Assembly: GCA_003326205.1 (NCBI GenBank)
Contig: LWTK01000036.1
Location: 62,001 to 126,000, forward strand
Length of the DNA: 64,000 nucleotides
Source: Nostoc sp. ATCC 43529
GTDB lineage: Bacteria; Cyanobacteriota; Cyanobacteriia; Cyanobacteriales; Nostocaceae
Reading direction: 5' to 3'
Translations under genes and position numbers: made by a program
The notes under the pieces: model-generated
The model's input: the letters and a program-made list of their open reading frames with translations, nothing else
What the model was told of the DNA's origin: nothing
Databases searched by the model: none
In this document: positions 25,863 through 38,200 of the stretch, in pieces
Layout of the letters: each line of letters begins with the position of its first letter
How positions within the stretch are numbered: the first letter of the stretch is position 1

Positions 25863-28800
25863 ATGATTGAAGGCTTTGAACTATCACCCCAGCAAAAGAA
25901 TATCTGGCTGTTACAGCAAGACAGTTCAGTTTATCGAACACAGATGAGTGTTTTAATTGAGGGAAAATTGAACGTAGAAGCTTTACAAAAGGCTTTTCAA
26001 GAGTTGGTTAATCGGCATGAAATTCTTCGCACGAAATTCAAAATATTACCAGATATAGCGTTTCCTGTTCAGGTTATTAGTAATACTATTATCCTAAATT
26101 TGCAAGAATTAGATTGGAGTTATCTAGATGCTGACGAGCAAAAAATCCAAGTTTTAGAATTTTTAAGAACAGATAATATATGTAAGTTCAATTATCTTGA
26201 TTCTTCTTTGTTTAATGTCGATTTAATTAGGTTATCAAAACAAAAATATATTTTAATCGTTACGTTACCCAGTCTTTGCGCTGATTCTATAACGCTGGAT
26301 AATTTATTACATGAACTCACTTTTTTATATAGTAATAAATATAGTTTTTTAAATAATTATCCTTTGCAGTATGTACATTTTTCTTCATGGCAAAATGAGT
26401 TATTGACTGATGAAAATTTAGAATTAGGCAGAGATTATTGGCACAACAAGCAAATATCAGATTTTTTAAATCTTCAACTTCCTTTTGAAAAGGATAATTT
26501 TAAAGGTAAAGAATTTAAACCAGAAGTTTTATCTATTAAACTGGCTGACGATTTGGTAAATCAAGTAGAAGAATTTATTCAAAGACATCAAATATCAAAA
26601 TCTGCTTTTTTTCTGACTGCGTGGAAAATTTTACTTTGGCATATTACGGATCGGTCTGATATTGTCATCGGAACTAATTACAATGGGCGTTCATACCCAG
26701 AATTAGAAACTACATTTGGTTTGTTGGCTCAATATTTACCAATTCACTCTCACTTAGAAGCTGAAGACATTTGTATTCAAGTGTTACAAAAAGTTGAAGT
26801 AGCAATTTGTGAGGCTTATTCTTTGCAAGAGTATTTTGCTTGGGATCAAATCATCAAAACAACAGATAATTCTCATATTTTACCGCCTCATTTATATTGT
26901 TTTGATTTTCAAGATTATCAGCAAGAGTATTTAGCTGATGGTGTTTCATTTTATGTTAAACATAGATATGTCTGTTTATCACCTTTTAAAATCAAGCTTA
27001 ATTGTATTGATAGAAAAAATTCTATTGATATAGAATTTAATTTTAATTCAAATTTGTTTTCGTTGGAAGTTGTCAAAAATTTATCAAAACAATTTCAAAC
27101 ATTAATACAAAGTATCTTAATTGAAGAAAAAACGACCATAAGTAATTTACGAATTATAGATAAGCCAGAACAAGAAAAACTTTTATTTACCTGGAACAAC
27201 ACCCATAGAGACTATGAACCATTTCAATGCCTTCATCAAATTTTTGAAACTCAAGTAGAACAAGCTCCCGATGCCGTTGCTGTTGTCTTTCTAGACCAAA
27301 AGATAACATATCAAGAGTTGAACCAACGAGCTAATCAACTAGCACATTACCTACAAAAGTTGGGGGTAGTCCCGGAGGTTTTGGTTGGCATTTGTATGCA
27401 ACGCTCTATAGATTTAATGATTGGGCTGTTAGCTATTTTCAAGGCTGGGGGAGCTTACATACCACTAGATCCTACCTATCCACAGGAACGTCTAGCTTTT
27501 ATGTTAGCTGAAACACAAGCACCAGTTTTATTAACTCAACAGCCATTGTTAGATTTAATTCCAGAACATGAAGCGCAAGTTATTTGTATAGATAGAGATT
27601 GGGAGCAAATTGCCCAAGAAAGTTTAGAAAACCCTGTTAATAACCTAACTCCAGATAATTTAGCCTATGTAATCTATACTTCTGGCTCAACAGGAAAGCC
27701 TAAAGGGGTAATGAATATTCACAAGGGTATAAATAATCGCTTGCTCTGGATGCAAGAGACTTTTCAATTCACAGCCGCAGATAAATTTTTACAAAAAACC
27801 CCCTTGAGCTTTGATGTCTCTATTTGGGAAATTTTCTCGCCTTTTTTAGCAGGTGCAAGTCTAGTATTAGCTAAACCAGATGGTCATCAAGATAGTAATT
27901 ATTTAGTTCAGTTAATTGCCCAGCAACAAATTACAACTGTTCATTTTGTGCCATCAATGTTGGCAGTATTTTTAAATGAGGCAGAATTAGAAAAATGCCA
28001 AAGTCTCAAACGGATTTTTTGTAGCGGAGAAGCACTTTCTTTTGACCTTCAAGAGAGGTTTTTTGCTCGCCTAAATGCAGAATTACATAATCTTTACGGG
28101 CCGACGGAAGCATCAATCGAAGTAACTTGGTGGCATTGTCAACGAGATAGCGATCGCAATTTTGTACCCATTGGTCGCCCAATCTCTAATATGCATACCT
28201 ATATATTAGATAAGTATTTGCGTCCTGTCCCGATTGGTGTTCCAGGTGAGTTACACATTGCTGGTGTAGGAGTAGCGCGGGGTTATTTGCATCGACCTGA
28301 TTTGACTGCTCAAAAGTTTATTCTTAACCCTTTCAATTCCGAGGGTAACAAACTCTACAAAACAGGTGATTTAGCTCGTTATTTATCTGATGGCAATATT
28401 GAATACTTGGGACGTATAGATGACCAAGTAAAAATTAGAGGATTTCGCATTGAGCTAGGTGAAATTGAAGCAGTTTTACACCAGCATTCTAATGTTTCGG
28501 CTGCAATTGTTCAGGCGCAAAATCAAGTTGATGAAAAACGCTTAGTTGCTTATATAGTGCCGCACCCACAATCAACGCCTAAAACTTCAGAAATGCGGTA
28601 TTTTCTCCAACAGAAGCTACCTAAATATATGATTCCGGCAGAATTTATATTTTTAAAAGCACTGCCCCTTTTACCCAATGGAAAAATAGACCGTCGAGCA
28701 TTACTAACTGCTGAACGAATACAACCAGAATCGGAAAATTATTTTGTCGCACCGCAAACACTAACACAGCAAATTGTGGCAGATATTTGGCAACAAGTAT

Positions 28801-31800
28801 TAAATCTAGAGAAGGTAAGCATTTACGATAATTTTTTTGAACTAGGTGGGCATTCACTATTAGTAATTCAGGTTATTTCCCGATTAAATAAAGCTTTTAA
28901 AATTGAACTGCCTATACGTAGTTTATTTGATGCACCTACTGTTGCAGAATTAGTAGAGATAATCGCCCAAACTACTACCCCACAAACACAGATTATTCGT
29001 CACAGAACAAGAAGCGAACCTTGTCAGCTTTCCTTTGCTCAACAGCGATTGTGGTTTCTCAACCAATTAGAATCAGATGTTTTTGCTTACAATATCTCCA
29101 CATCTGTCCGCCTCCAAGGGCAACTCAATCAAACCGCACTGCATCAAAGTTTTAATGAAATTGTCCGTCGCCACGAAGCTTTAAGAACAAGTTTTACCGT
29201 TATTAATGACCAGCCTGTTCAAGTTATAGCTTCTAATTTAACTTTAAATTTGCCTGTGGTAGACCTACAGCATTTATCTAAGATTGAACAGGAAGCAGAG
29301 ATTCAACAGTTGACAATATCTGAAGCACAACACTCCTTCAATTTAGCTGAAGTGCCATTGTTACGAGTTAATTTGATATGTTTGAGCGATGTAGATCGTG
29401 TCTTATTATTCACGGTACATCATATAGTTTTTGATGGCTGGTCAATAGAAATATTTTTGCGTGAACTAACTAATCTTTATCAAGCTTTCTGTACTGGTAA
29501 ACCTTCCCCTCTTGGCGAACTACCAATTCAATATGCTGACTTTGCTATTTGGCAAAGACAATGGCTTCAAGGCGAGACACTCAAATCTCAATTAGCTTAT
29601 TGGCAGCAGCAATTAGCCCAAATTCCTTTATTAGAGTTGCCTACAGATAATCCCCGCCCGCCGATTCAAAGCTTTCGCGGTGCATCAGAGCCTTTTTTCT
29701 TGCCTGCAAATTTGACTGAGGCACTTAAAACACTGAGCAATCAGGAAGGGGTTACTCTATTTATGACTTTGCTTGCTGCCTTCAAGACATTGCTTTGCCG
29801 CTACAGTGGACAAAATGATGTTGTAGTCGGTTCACCTATTGCTAATCGCGATCGCACTGAGTTAGAAGGACTAATTGGCTTTTTTGTCAATACTTTAGTC
29901 TTACGTACTGATTTGAGTGGCAATCCTACCTTTCGAGAATTATTGCATAGAGTCCGAGAAGTAACATTAGACGCTTATGCCCACCAAGACTTACCCTTTG
30001 AATATTTAGTAGAGAAACTTCAGCCAGAACGAAACTTAAGCCACAACCCGATATTTCAGATTATGTTTGCCCTTGGAAATAATCCAATGGTAGACTTCAA
30101 ACTCCCTGGTTTAAATGCCAGTTTCTTGGACATTGAGCGTCAAGCTGCCACATTTGATTTAAGTGTGTCACTACAAGTAGACGCTAAGGAACTGCGGGGT
30201 AATTTTGAGTACAACACGAATATATTTAGTGCCGATACAATTCGGCAGATGGTAGAACATTTTCAGATATTAATAGCAGGTGTAGTAGATAATCCAGACC
30301 AGCATCTAGTAAATTTACCCTTATTAAGTGCCACGGAAAAACATCAATTATTGGTGGAGTGGAACAACACAGAAGTTGAATATCCTCTCAATCAATGTAT
30401 TCATGATTTATTTGAAGCTCAAGTAGAACTAACACCAAATAATATTGCTGTTGCCTATCAAGACCAAGAAATTACTTACCACGAACTTAATACTCGTGCC
30501 AATCAACTCGCACGTTATCTACAAAAATTAGGTGTAGGAACAGAAGTATTGGTAGGTATATATGTTGAGCGATCAATTGAAATGGTAATAGGTTTATTGG
30601 GGATTCTTAAAGCTGAGGGGGCTTATGTACCTCTAGACCCAATATATCCCCAAGAACGCTTGGCTTTAATTCTAGAAGATGCTCAAGTATCAGTGCTATT
30701 AACTCAAGAAAAATTGGCAGCAACGCTACCGAAAAATACAGCAAAGTTAGTATTTTTAGATACTGATTGGCAAGCGATCGCCGCAGAAAATCAATGCAAC
30801 CTTACTAGCCAAACTACTACTCAAAACTTAGCTTATGTTATCTTTACCTCTGGCTCTACAGGACGACCCAAAGGAGTAGAAATAGTTCACAGCGCCGTGG
30901 TTAACTTCTTGTACTCCACAGGTGAAACTTTGCAGCTAAAAGAGCAAGATATTCTTTTATCTGTGACAACTTTAGCTTTTGATATTGCGGTTTTAGAAAT
31001 TTTTCTGCCTTTAACAGTTGGTGCGCGTGTCATTGTGGTCAGTCGGGAAGTAGCGACAAATGGTGTGGAATTGTCAGCTTGCTTCAATAAATCTCAAGCA
31101 ACAATTATGCAAGCCACACCAGCAACTTGGCAAATGCTATTAGAAGCAGGATGGCAGGGCAATTCTCAACTGAAAATTCTTTGTGGTGGTGAAGCCTTTC
31201 CTAGACATTTAGCGAATCAACTATGCCAAAGATGTGCATCTGTATGGAATCTGTACGGCCCTACAGAAACTACCATCTGGTCAGCAGTTTGCAAAGTAGA
31301 AATAGAGAACGGTATTGTACCCATTGGTCGCCCCCTTGCCAATACACAAATGTACATTCTTGACCAACATGGTCAACTCGTTCCGAGAGGAGTTGCAGGT
31401 GAATTACACATCGGGGGTTCTGGTTTAGCTAGAGGCTATTTAAATCAACCTGAGTTAACGGTTCAGAAATTTATTCCCAATCTTTTTGATAAGACAGAGG
31501 ACAGTAGACTATACAAAACTGGTGATTTAGTTCGTTATTTACCAAATGGCAATATTGAATATTTAGGGCGAATTGACGATCAGGTAAAACTCAGGGGTTT
31601 TCGGATAGAACTAGGAGAAATTGAAGCAGTACTGAATCAATATCTAGGGGTGAAACAGGCTTTAGTTTTGCTCAATCAGCAATTAGTCGCTTATATAGTC
31701 TCTACCAATCAGCAAAATCTTACAAATAACGATTTGCGGAATTTCTTGAAGCAGAAGTTACCCGACTACATGATACCTAGCGAATTTGTATTATTAGAAA

Positions 31801-32195
31801 CATTTCCCTTAACCCCTAATGGCAAAGTAGACCGTAGGCGGTTGTTGAAATTAACAGGCTTCCGTCTAAAAAAAGAAAATACTTATGTTGCACCGCAATC
31901 TGAAATTGAACAAGCGATCGCTGATATTTGGCAAGCGGTTTTGACTATGGAAAAAGTGGGAATTTATGACAATTTCTTTGATTTAGGTGGTCACTCTTTA
32001 TTATTGGTGCGAGTTTTCAACCAGTTGCAACAATTACAGTACCAAAACTTATTAATGATGGACTTATTTAACTACCCAACTATCAATTCTTTAGCTCGAT
32101 ATCTCAGTCAAAAACCATTGTTAAAACCAACTGGCACTCCCACCCAAAACCGCAGAGATGCCCTCAGACAACAACGCCAGCGTCGAAGCCATTAG
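25863..32195 (+). CDS. NRPS: C(degenerate)-A(Ser)-PCP-C-A(Gly)-PCP
   Basis: 2110 aa, two modules. The first C domain has PSLCADS (residues 136-142) where HHxxxDG belongs, so both histidines and the Gly are gone. A3 (TSGSTGKPKGV near 603) has residues D V W H F S L I E K, close to the serine code DVWHFSLVDK. PCP: LGGHSLL near 994. The second C domain is intact (HHIVFDG near 1186). A4 (TSGSTGRPKGV near 1659) has D I L Q L G L I W K, a known cyanobacterial glycine code. The final PCP is LGGHSLLLV near 2041. The C-terminus is basic (RRDALRQQRQRRS), probably a docking tail for the PKS. The upstream free C domain probably replaces the inactive first C domain. Confidence 0.95.
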   Translation: MIEGFELSPQQKNIWLLQQDSSVYRTQMSVLIEGKLNVEALQKAFQELVNRHEILRTKFKILPDIAFPVQVISNTIILNLQELDWSYLDADEQKIQVLEFLRTDNICKFNYLDSSLFNVDLIRLSKQKYILIVTLPSLCADSITLDNLLHELTFLYSNKYSFLNNYPLQYVHFSSWQNELLTDENLELGRDYWHNKQISDFLNLQLPFEKDNFKGKEFKPEVLSIKLADDLVNQVEEFIQRHQISKSAFFLTAWKILLWHITDRSDIVIGTNYNGRSYPELETTFGLLAQYLPIHSHLEAEDICIQVLQKVEVAICEAYSLQEYFAWDQIIKTTDNSHILPPHLYCFDFQDYQQEYLADGVSFYVKHRYVCLSPFKIKLNCIDRKNSIDIEFNFNSNLFSLEVVKNLSKQFQTLIQSILIEEKTTISNLRIIDKPEQEKLLFTWNNTHRDYEPFQCLHQIFETQVEQAPDAVAVVFLDQKITYQELNQRANQLAHYLQKLGVVPEVLVGICMQRSIDLMIGLLAIFKAGGAYIPLDPTYPQERLAFMLAETQAPVLLTQQPLLDLIPEHEAQVICIDRDWEQIAQESLENPVNNLTPDNLAYVIYTSGSTGKPKGVMNIHKGINNRLLWMQETFQFTAADKFLQKTPLSFDVSIWEIFSPFLAGASLVLAKPDGHQDSNYLVQLIAQQQITTVHFVPSMLAVFLNEAELEKCQSLKRIFCSGEALSFDLQERFFARLNAELHNLYGPTEASIEVTWWHCQRDSDRNFVPIGRPISNMHTYILDKYLRPVPIGVPGELHIAGVGVARGYLHRPDLTAQKFILNPFNSEGNKLYKTGDLARYLSDGNIEYLGRIDDQVKIRGFRIELGEIEAVLHQHSNVSAAIVQAQNQVDEKRLVAYIVPHPQSTPKTSEMRYFLQQKLPKYMIPAEFIFLKALPLLPNGKIDRRALLTAERIQPESENYFVAPQTLTQQIVADIWQQVLNLEKVSIYDNFFELGGHSLLVIQVISRLNKAFKIELPIRSLFDAPTVAELVEIIAQTTTPQTQIIRHRTRSEPCQLSFAQQRLWFLNQLESDVFAYNISTSVRLQGQLNQTALHQSFNEIVRRHEALRTSFTVINDQPVQVIASNLTLNLPVVDLQHLSKIEQEAEIQQLTISEAQHSFNLAEVPLLRVNLICLSDVDRVLLFTVHHIVFDGWSIEIFLRELTNLYQAFCTGKPSPLGELPIQYADFAIWQRQWLQGETLKSQLAYWQQQLAQIPLLELPTDNPRPPIQSFRGASEPFFLPANLTEALKTLSNQEGVTLFMTLLAAFKTLLCRYSGQNDVVVGSPIANRDRTELEGLIGFFVNTLVLRTDLSGNPTFRELLHRVREVTLDAYAHQDLPFEYLVEKLQPERNLSHNPIFQIMFALGNNPMVDFKLPGLNASFLDIERQAATFDLSVSLQVDAKELRGNFEYNTNIFSADTIRQMVEHFQILIAGVVDNPDQHLVNLPLLSATEKHQLLVEWNNTEVEYPLNQCIHDLFEAQVELTPNNIAVAYQDQEITYHELNTRANQLARYLQKLGVGTEVLVGIYVERSIEMVIGLLGILKAEGAYVPLDPIYPQERLALILEDAQVSVLLTQEKLAATLPKNTAKLVFLDTDWQAIAAENQCNLTSQTTTQNLAYVIFTSGSTGRPKGVEIVHSAVVNFLYSTGETLQLKEQDILLSVTTLAFDIAVLEIFLPLTVGARVIVVSREVATNGVELSACFNKSQATIMQATPATWQMLLEAGWQGNSQLKILCGGEAFPRHLANQLCQRCASVWNLYGPTETTIWSAVCKVEIENGIVPIGRPLANTQMYILDQHGQLVPRGVAGELHIGGSGLARGYLNQPELTVQKFIPNLFDKTEDSRLYKTGDLVRYLPNGNIEYLGRIDDQVKLRGFRIELGEIEAVLNQYLGVKQALVLLNQQLVAYIVSTNQQNLTNNDLRNFLKQKLPDYMIPSEFVLLETFPLTPNGKVDRRRLLKLTGFRLKKENTYVAPQSEIEQAIADIWQAVLTMEKVGIYDNFFDLGGHSLLLVRVFNQLQQLQYQNLLMMDLFNYPTINSLARYLSQKPLLKPTGTPTQNRRDALRQQRQRRSH

Positions 32196-32203
32196 GAGGT
32201 TTT

Positions 32204-35200
32204 ATGGATCAAGCAATATTATCAACTAACCCTGATGCGATCGCTGTCATTGGTATGGCAGGTCGGTTTCCTGGAGCTAACAATATCAATGAGTTTTGGG
32301 ATAATTTACGTAATGGCGTTGAATCAATTAGTGCTTTAACTGATGCAGAACTAACTGCAATGGGTGTTGCTTCTTCACTGTTGCAAGATAGTAACTATGT
32401 CAAAGCCAAAGGTGTCTTAGAAAACATCGAACTATTTGATGCGCCCTTTTTTGGTATTAATCCCAAAGAAGCCACAATTACAGATCCGCAACACCGAATT
32501 TTCTTAGAGTGTGCCTGGGAAAGTTTAGAAAACGCCGGTTACAACAGTGAAATTTACCCTGGTCGAATTGGGGTTTATGCAGGTTTAAGTCAGAGTACGT
32601 ATCTATTAAATAATATCCTTGCCAATCGAGAATTAATTGATTCGGTAGGCAGTTATCAAATTTGGTTGGGTAACGATCGCGATTTTCTCTCCACCCTTAT
32701 TTCCTATAAATTAAATTTGACTGGCCCCAGTGTTGTGGTGCAAACTGCTTGTTCTACTTCCTTAGTTGCCATTCATTATGCTTGTCAAAGTTTGATTGCT
32801 GGTGAAAGCGATATCGCCTTAGCTGGTGGTGTTTCCATTGCCGTACCCCATCGAGTTGGCTATACCTATCAGCCAGGAGGCATCTTTGCTGTTGATGGTC
32901 ACTGTCGCGCCTTTGATGCCAAAGCTAACGGCACGGTAAGCGGTAGTGGTGTGGGAATTGTAGTATTAAAACGGCTACAAGAAGCCCTTGCCGATAGAGA
33001 TTATATTTATGCAGTCATTCAAGGATCAGCCATCAACAACGATGGTGCTGTGAAAGTAGGTTACACAGCACCTAGTATGGCAGGACAAGCCAAAGCGATC
33101 GCCGAGAGCTATACTTTAGCTGGCGTAGAACCGCAAAGCATCACTTACATCGAAACTCACGGTACAGGAACAGTTTTAGGCGACCCCATCGAGATTGCTG
33201 CCCTCAATCAAGTGTTTGGTGCTAATACCGAAAAAACAGGTTTCTGTGCCATTGGTTCAGTCAAAACTAACATTGGTCATTTAGATACGGCTGCTGGTGT
33301 GGCGGGATTTATCAAAACCGTCCTTGCTCTCAAACATAGGCAAATTCCGCCCAGCTTGCACTTTCAGGAACCGAACCCGCAAATTGATTTTGCCAATAGC
33401 CCCTTCTACGTCAACACTACTCTTTCTGCTTGGGAACCTCATGCTACTCCTCGCCGTGCCGGGATAAGTTCTTTTGGTATTGGCGGCACAAATGCTCACA
33501 TCGTTGTGGAAGAAGCCCCATCTGCCCCATCTGTAAAAGAGCAGGGGAGAAATTATCAATTACTAGTAATATCGGCTAAAACTAGCTCTGCTTTGGAGAC
33601 AGCAACGCTAAATCTGGTTCAACATCTCAAACTACATTCTGACCTCAATCTGGCGGATGTTGCTTATACTTTGGGCATTGGTCGCCGGGCTTTCAACTAT
33701 CGTCGGATGGTAGTTTGTCAAAACTTAGAAGATGCAATCATCACTCTGACAAGCCCAGACTCACCACGAATTTTATCAAGTTATCAAGAACGCCGCAATC
33801 CGCCTGTAGTTTTTATGTTTCCTGGTCAGGGTACGCAGTATGTAAATATGGGTCAGGAATTGTATCAAAGAGAGCCAATTTTTCAAGCTGCAATTGACCA
33901 GTGTGCAGAAATTCTACGACCACATCTGGGGCTAGACTTGCGCTGTGTACTGTATCCTGCTCAGATAGAGATTGAAATTGCTACACAGCAGTTACAACAA
34001 ACTGCAATTACCCAACCAGCACTGTTTACCATTGAGTACGCTTTGACCCAATTATTGCAAGCATGGGGTATTCAGCCGCAAGCAATGATTGGTCATAGTA
34101 TTGGGGAATATGTAGCAGCTCATCTTGCTGGTGTTTTTTCCTTAACAGAAGCTTTGACATTAGTAGCAGCGCGGGGACGGCTGATGCAACAAACACCTTT
34201 GGGTTCAATGTTGGCTGTTTCGTTATCTGCGTTGGAAATACAACCCTTTTTGAATGAGCATTGTTCTCTAGCGGCAATTAACGCTTCTTCATTGTGTGTT
34301 GTTTCTGGTAGTGTAGAGGCGATCGCACAATTAGAACATCATTTAAATAGCAACGGTGTCAAAACTCGTTATCTCTACACTTCCCATGCTTTTCATTCTG
34401 CAATGATGGATTCTATTTTGCCAGCGTTCGCAGAGGAAGTAAAAAAGATTAGTTTCCAGTCTCCGCAAATTCCGTATATTTCTAATGTGACTGGTACGTG
34501 GATTACGGCTACTCAAGCTACAGACCCAAATTATTGGTTACAACATTTACGCCAAACAGTACTTTTTGCTGAAGGCGTGCAATTGTTGTTGCAGAAACCA
34601 GAACAGGTTTTGCTGGAGGTTGGCGCTGGTCATACTTTGAGTACGTTTGTAAGAATGATTGGGGAAAAACTTTCGTTTAGTCCGAAAGTTATACTTACCA
34701 CTCTTCCCCATCCCCAAAAACATAAGTCAGATATACAGTGTTTGTTAGACGCACTCGGTCAGCTTTGGTTAGCAGGTGTTGAGGTTAATTGGTCTGGTTT
34801 TTATCAGCATCAGCAATGTTACCGCGTTCCGTTACCGACGTATCCCTTTGAACGCCAACGTTATTGGATTGAGGCTGAAAAGTCAGCCAAAATCACAGAT
34901 ATTTCTCCAGCGAACTTGGCTAAAAAGCCGGATATTACCGATTGGTTTTATGTACCTTGTTGGCAGCAAACTAGATTACCTCAGCCTTTCCACAATGCCA
35001 AAATAGGATGTTGGCTGGTATTCGTCGATGAATGTGGTTTTGGTTCTCGATTGGTAAACAGGCTGGTAACAGGAAATCAGGATGTAATAACTGTGAAACT
35101 GGGGCAGCAGTTCACCCAGATTGATAATTGCACCTATGTTATAAACCCGCAAAAGTCAGAAGATTATCAGGCATTGTTTGATACACTCCGCACCTTGGGC

Positions 35201-38200
35201 AAAATCCCTCAAACAATCTTGCATTTGTGGAGTATCACAACAAATGAAAGCCCATCTTCAGAAATTGAGTTGTTTAATCAAACACAAGATTTAGGCTTTT
35301 ACAGCTTACTATTTATTGTTCAAGCACTAGGTAAACAACATCTAGGCAAACAAATCAAAATTGGGGTTGTGTCTAGCAATATCCAATTGGTGACGGGGGA
35401 AGAAATTCTTTCTCCAGAGAAGGCTACTGTGTTAGGGGCTTGTTTGGTAATTCCTCAAGAATATTCTTATATAACTTGTCAAAATATAGATATTGGTAGT
35501 CTGATTTCGCCTAGTTGTAATCAGGAAAAGCTTATAGATTTTGTTCTAGCGGAAATAGTGGCAGAAGTGCCTAACTCAATTGTTGCCTATCGTGGAAATC
35601 GGCGATGGATACAAACTTTTACACCTGCACCATTGACAACGCCTGATGCAGAAAAACCTGGGTTACGAGAAGGAGGTGTTTACCTAATTATTGGTGGCTT
35701 GGGTGGTATTGGTTTTGCGTTGGCAGAGTATTTAGCAAAGACTGTACAAGCAAGATTAATTTTGATTGGACGTTCGCTGTTACCACCTACAGAAGATTGG
35801 CAGCAATGGTTAGACACTCACGATCCTGAAGATAAAATTAGCCAGCACATACTAAAAGTGCAAGCTCTAAAAGCACTCGGCGCAGAGGTTATGGTCAAAA
35901 GTGCTGATATTGCTAATTTAGAACAAATGCAAGCAGTAATTGACCAAGTTAGCGATCGCTTTGGTGAAATTCATGGTGTCATCCATGCGGCGGGAATTTT
36001 CAATCAAGAATGCTTTCGGGGGATTCAACAAATAACTAAAACTGAATGCGAACAACAATTTCATGCCAAGGTACACGGGCTGTATGTCTTGCAAAAAATA
36101 TTACAAGGTAAAAATCCTGATTTTTGTTTGCTGACTTCTTCTTTATCTTCTGTACTAGGAGGATTGGGGTTTGTTGCTTATTCTGCAGCTAATTTGTTTA
36201 TGGATGCTTTTGTCCACAAGTGCAACCAATCCAACGAAATTCCTTGGTTGAACATAAATTGGGATGGCTGGAAAATCAATCCAGAAAAAGAAACAAATAA
36301 TTTAGGTGCGACTTTGGCAGAATTAGCGATCGCACCCCATGAAGGTGTAGAAGTTTTTCACTGTGTTTTATCTAATACATCAAATCAAGTAATTATTTCT
36401 ACCGCAGATTTAAAAACTCGAATTGAGCAATGGATTCAACCACAATCCTCAGTAATTACAACTTCACTACACTCTCGCCCAAATTTAAAAAATGCCTATG
36501 TTGCACCACAAAATCAGCTAGAACAAACCATTGCTGATATCTGGCAAGAACTCCTTGGTGTCGAATCTATCGGTGTCCACGATGATTTTTTTGAACTTGG
36601 TGGACATTCCTTACTGGCAACTCAAGTCATCGCTCAAATGTGCAAAGCTTTTCAGGTAGAGTTATCTTTGAGTATTCTGTTTGAATCGCCTACTATTAAA
36701 GCCCAAGCAGAGGCAATTACCCAAATTCAGAAAGAACAAACTCCAGAAAAATTTATACCTAATTTACCTGTAATTACACCAGATATTGAGCAACGCTATC
36801 AACCTTTTACCTTAACAGATGTCCAACAAGCATACTGGCTTGGGCGTAGTGAAGCATTTGAATTAGGGAATGTAGCAACTCACGGTTATATTGAGTTGGA
36901 AAGCGATCGCCTCGATTTAGAACGGTTAAATTTGGCTATACAAAGACTGATTGCACATCATGATATGTTACGTGCGATCGTCTTACCAAATGGACAGCAG
37001 CAAATCTTACCACAAATAGAGACTTATCATATAGAAATCCTCGACCTACGCGGACAAAATTTTACAGCCGTTGCATCTGGGTTAGAAGCTGTACGAGAGA
37101 GGATGTCTCATCAAGTACTAGCGGCCGATCGAGTACCTTTATTTGAAATCTGTGCTTCTCGTTTAGATGATTGCCGTATTCGTCTACATCTGAGTTTTGA
37201 TTACTTAATCGTCGATGCTTGGAGTTTGAGTGAAATTCTTGCACCACAGTTGTATCAACTTTATCAAAATCCCCAGGCAGTCTTAGCACCATTGCAAGTT
37301 TCTTTTCGAGATTACGTTTTAGCAGAAATAGCCCTCAAAAATACAGAACTTTATCAGCGTTCCCAAGATTATTGGTTCCAACGGCTTCCGACATTACCAC
37401 CTGCACCAGAGTTACCTTTAGCAAAGCATCCCAGTACCATTAAACAGCCCAGCTTTGTCCGTCGCAGTGGACATTTGCAACCAAGCACTTGGCAACAATT
37501 AAAAACCCGTGCTATTCAAGCAGGAATCACACCTTCAGGAGTTTTATTAGCTGCTTTTGCTGAAATTTTGAGTTTATGGAGTAAAAACCCTCAGTTTACA
37601 ATCAATCTGACATTGTTCAATCGTCTACCACTCCATCCCCAAGTTAACGAAATTGTCGGGGACTTTACCTCACTGACGTTGTTGGCTGTGGATTATTCCA
37701 CTCCAGAAGCTTTTTTATTCAAAGCCCGACGTTTGCAAAAACAGCTTTGGCAAGACTTGGAACATCGTTATATCAGTGGTGTGGAAGTTTTGCGAGAATT
37801 AGCCCGAACCCAAGGAGGAACAACTAAAGCAGCTATACCAATTGTGTTTACCAGTACCTTAACTCAAGGTACTCCTGAACCAGACAGTTTGGGGTTAGAG
37901 AAGATAGGAAAAGTAATTTACAGCATTTCTCAGACACCCCAAGTTTGGCTAGATCATCAGGTTTCTGAAAGAGACGGCGCTTTGGTGTGGAGTTGGGATG
38001 CAGTGGAAGAACTTTTTCCCACTGGGCTATTAGACGATATGTTTACAGCCTATTGTCGCCTTCTGGATTCTCTAGCTACTGAAGCAGAAATTTGGCAAAC
38101 AGTAACACAGCAAAAGCCACTGACAACCCGCAAGGATACTGCATCACCAATATCTGAAACATTGCTTCACACTCTCTTTGCTGCCCAAGTACCCCAACAA

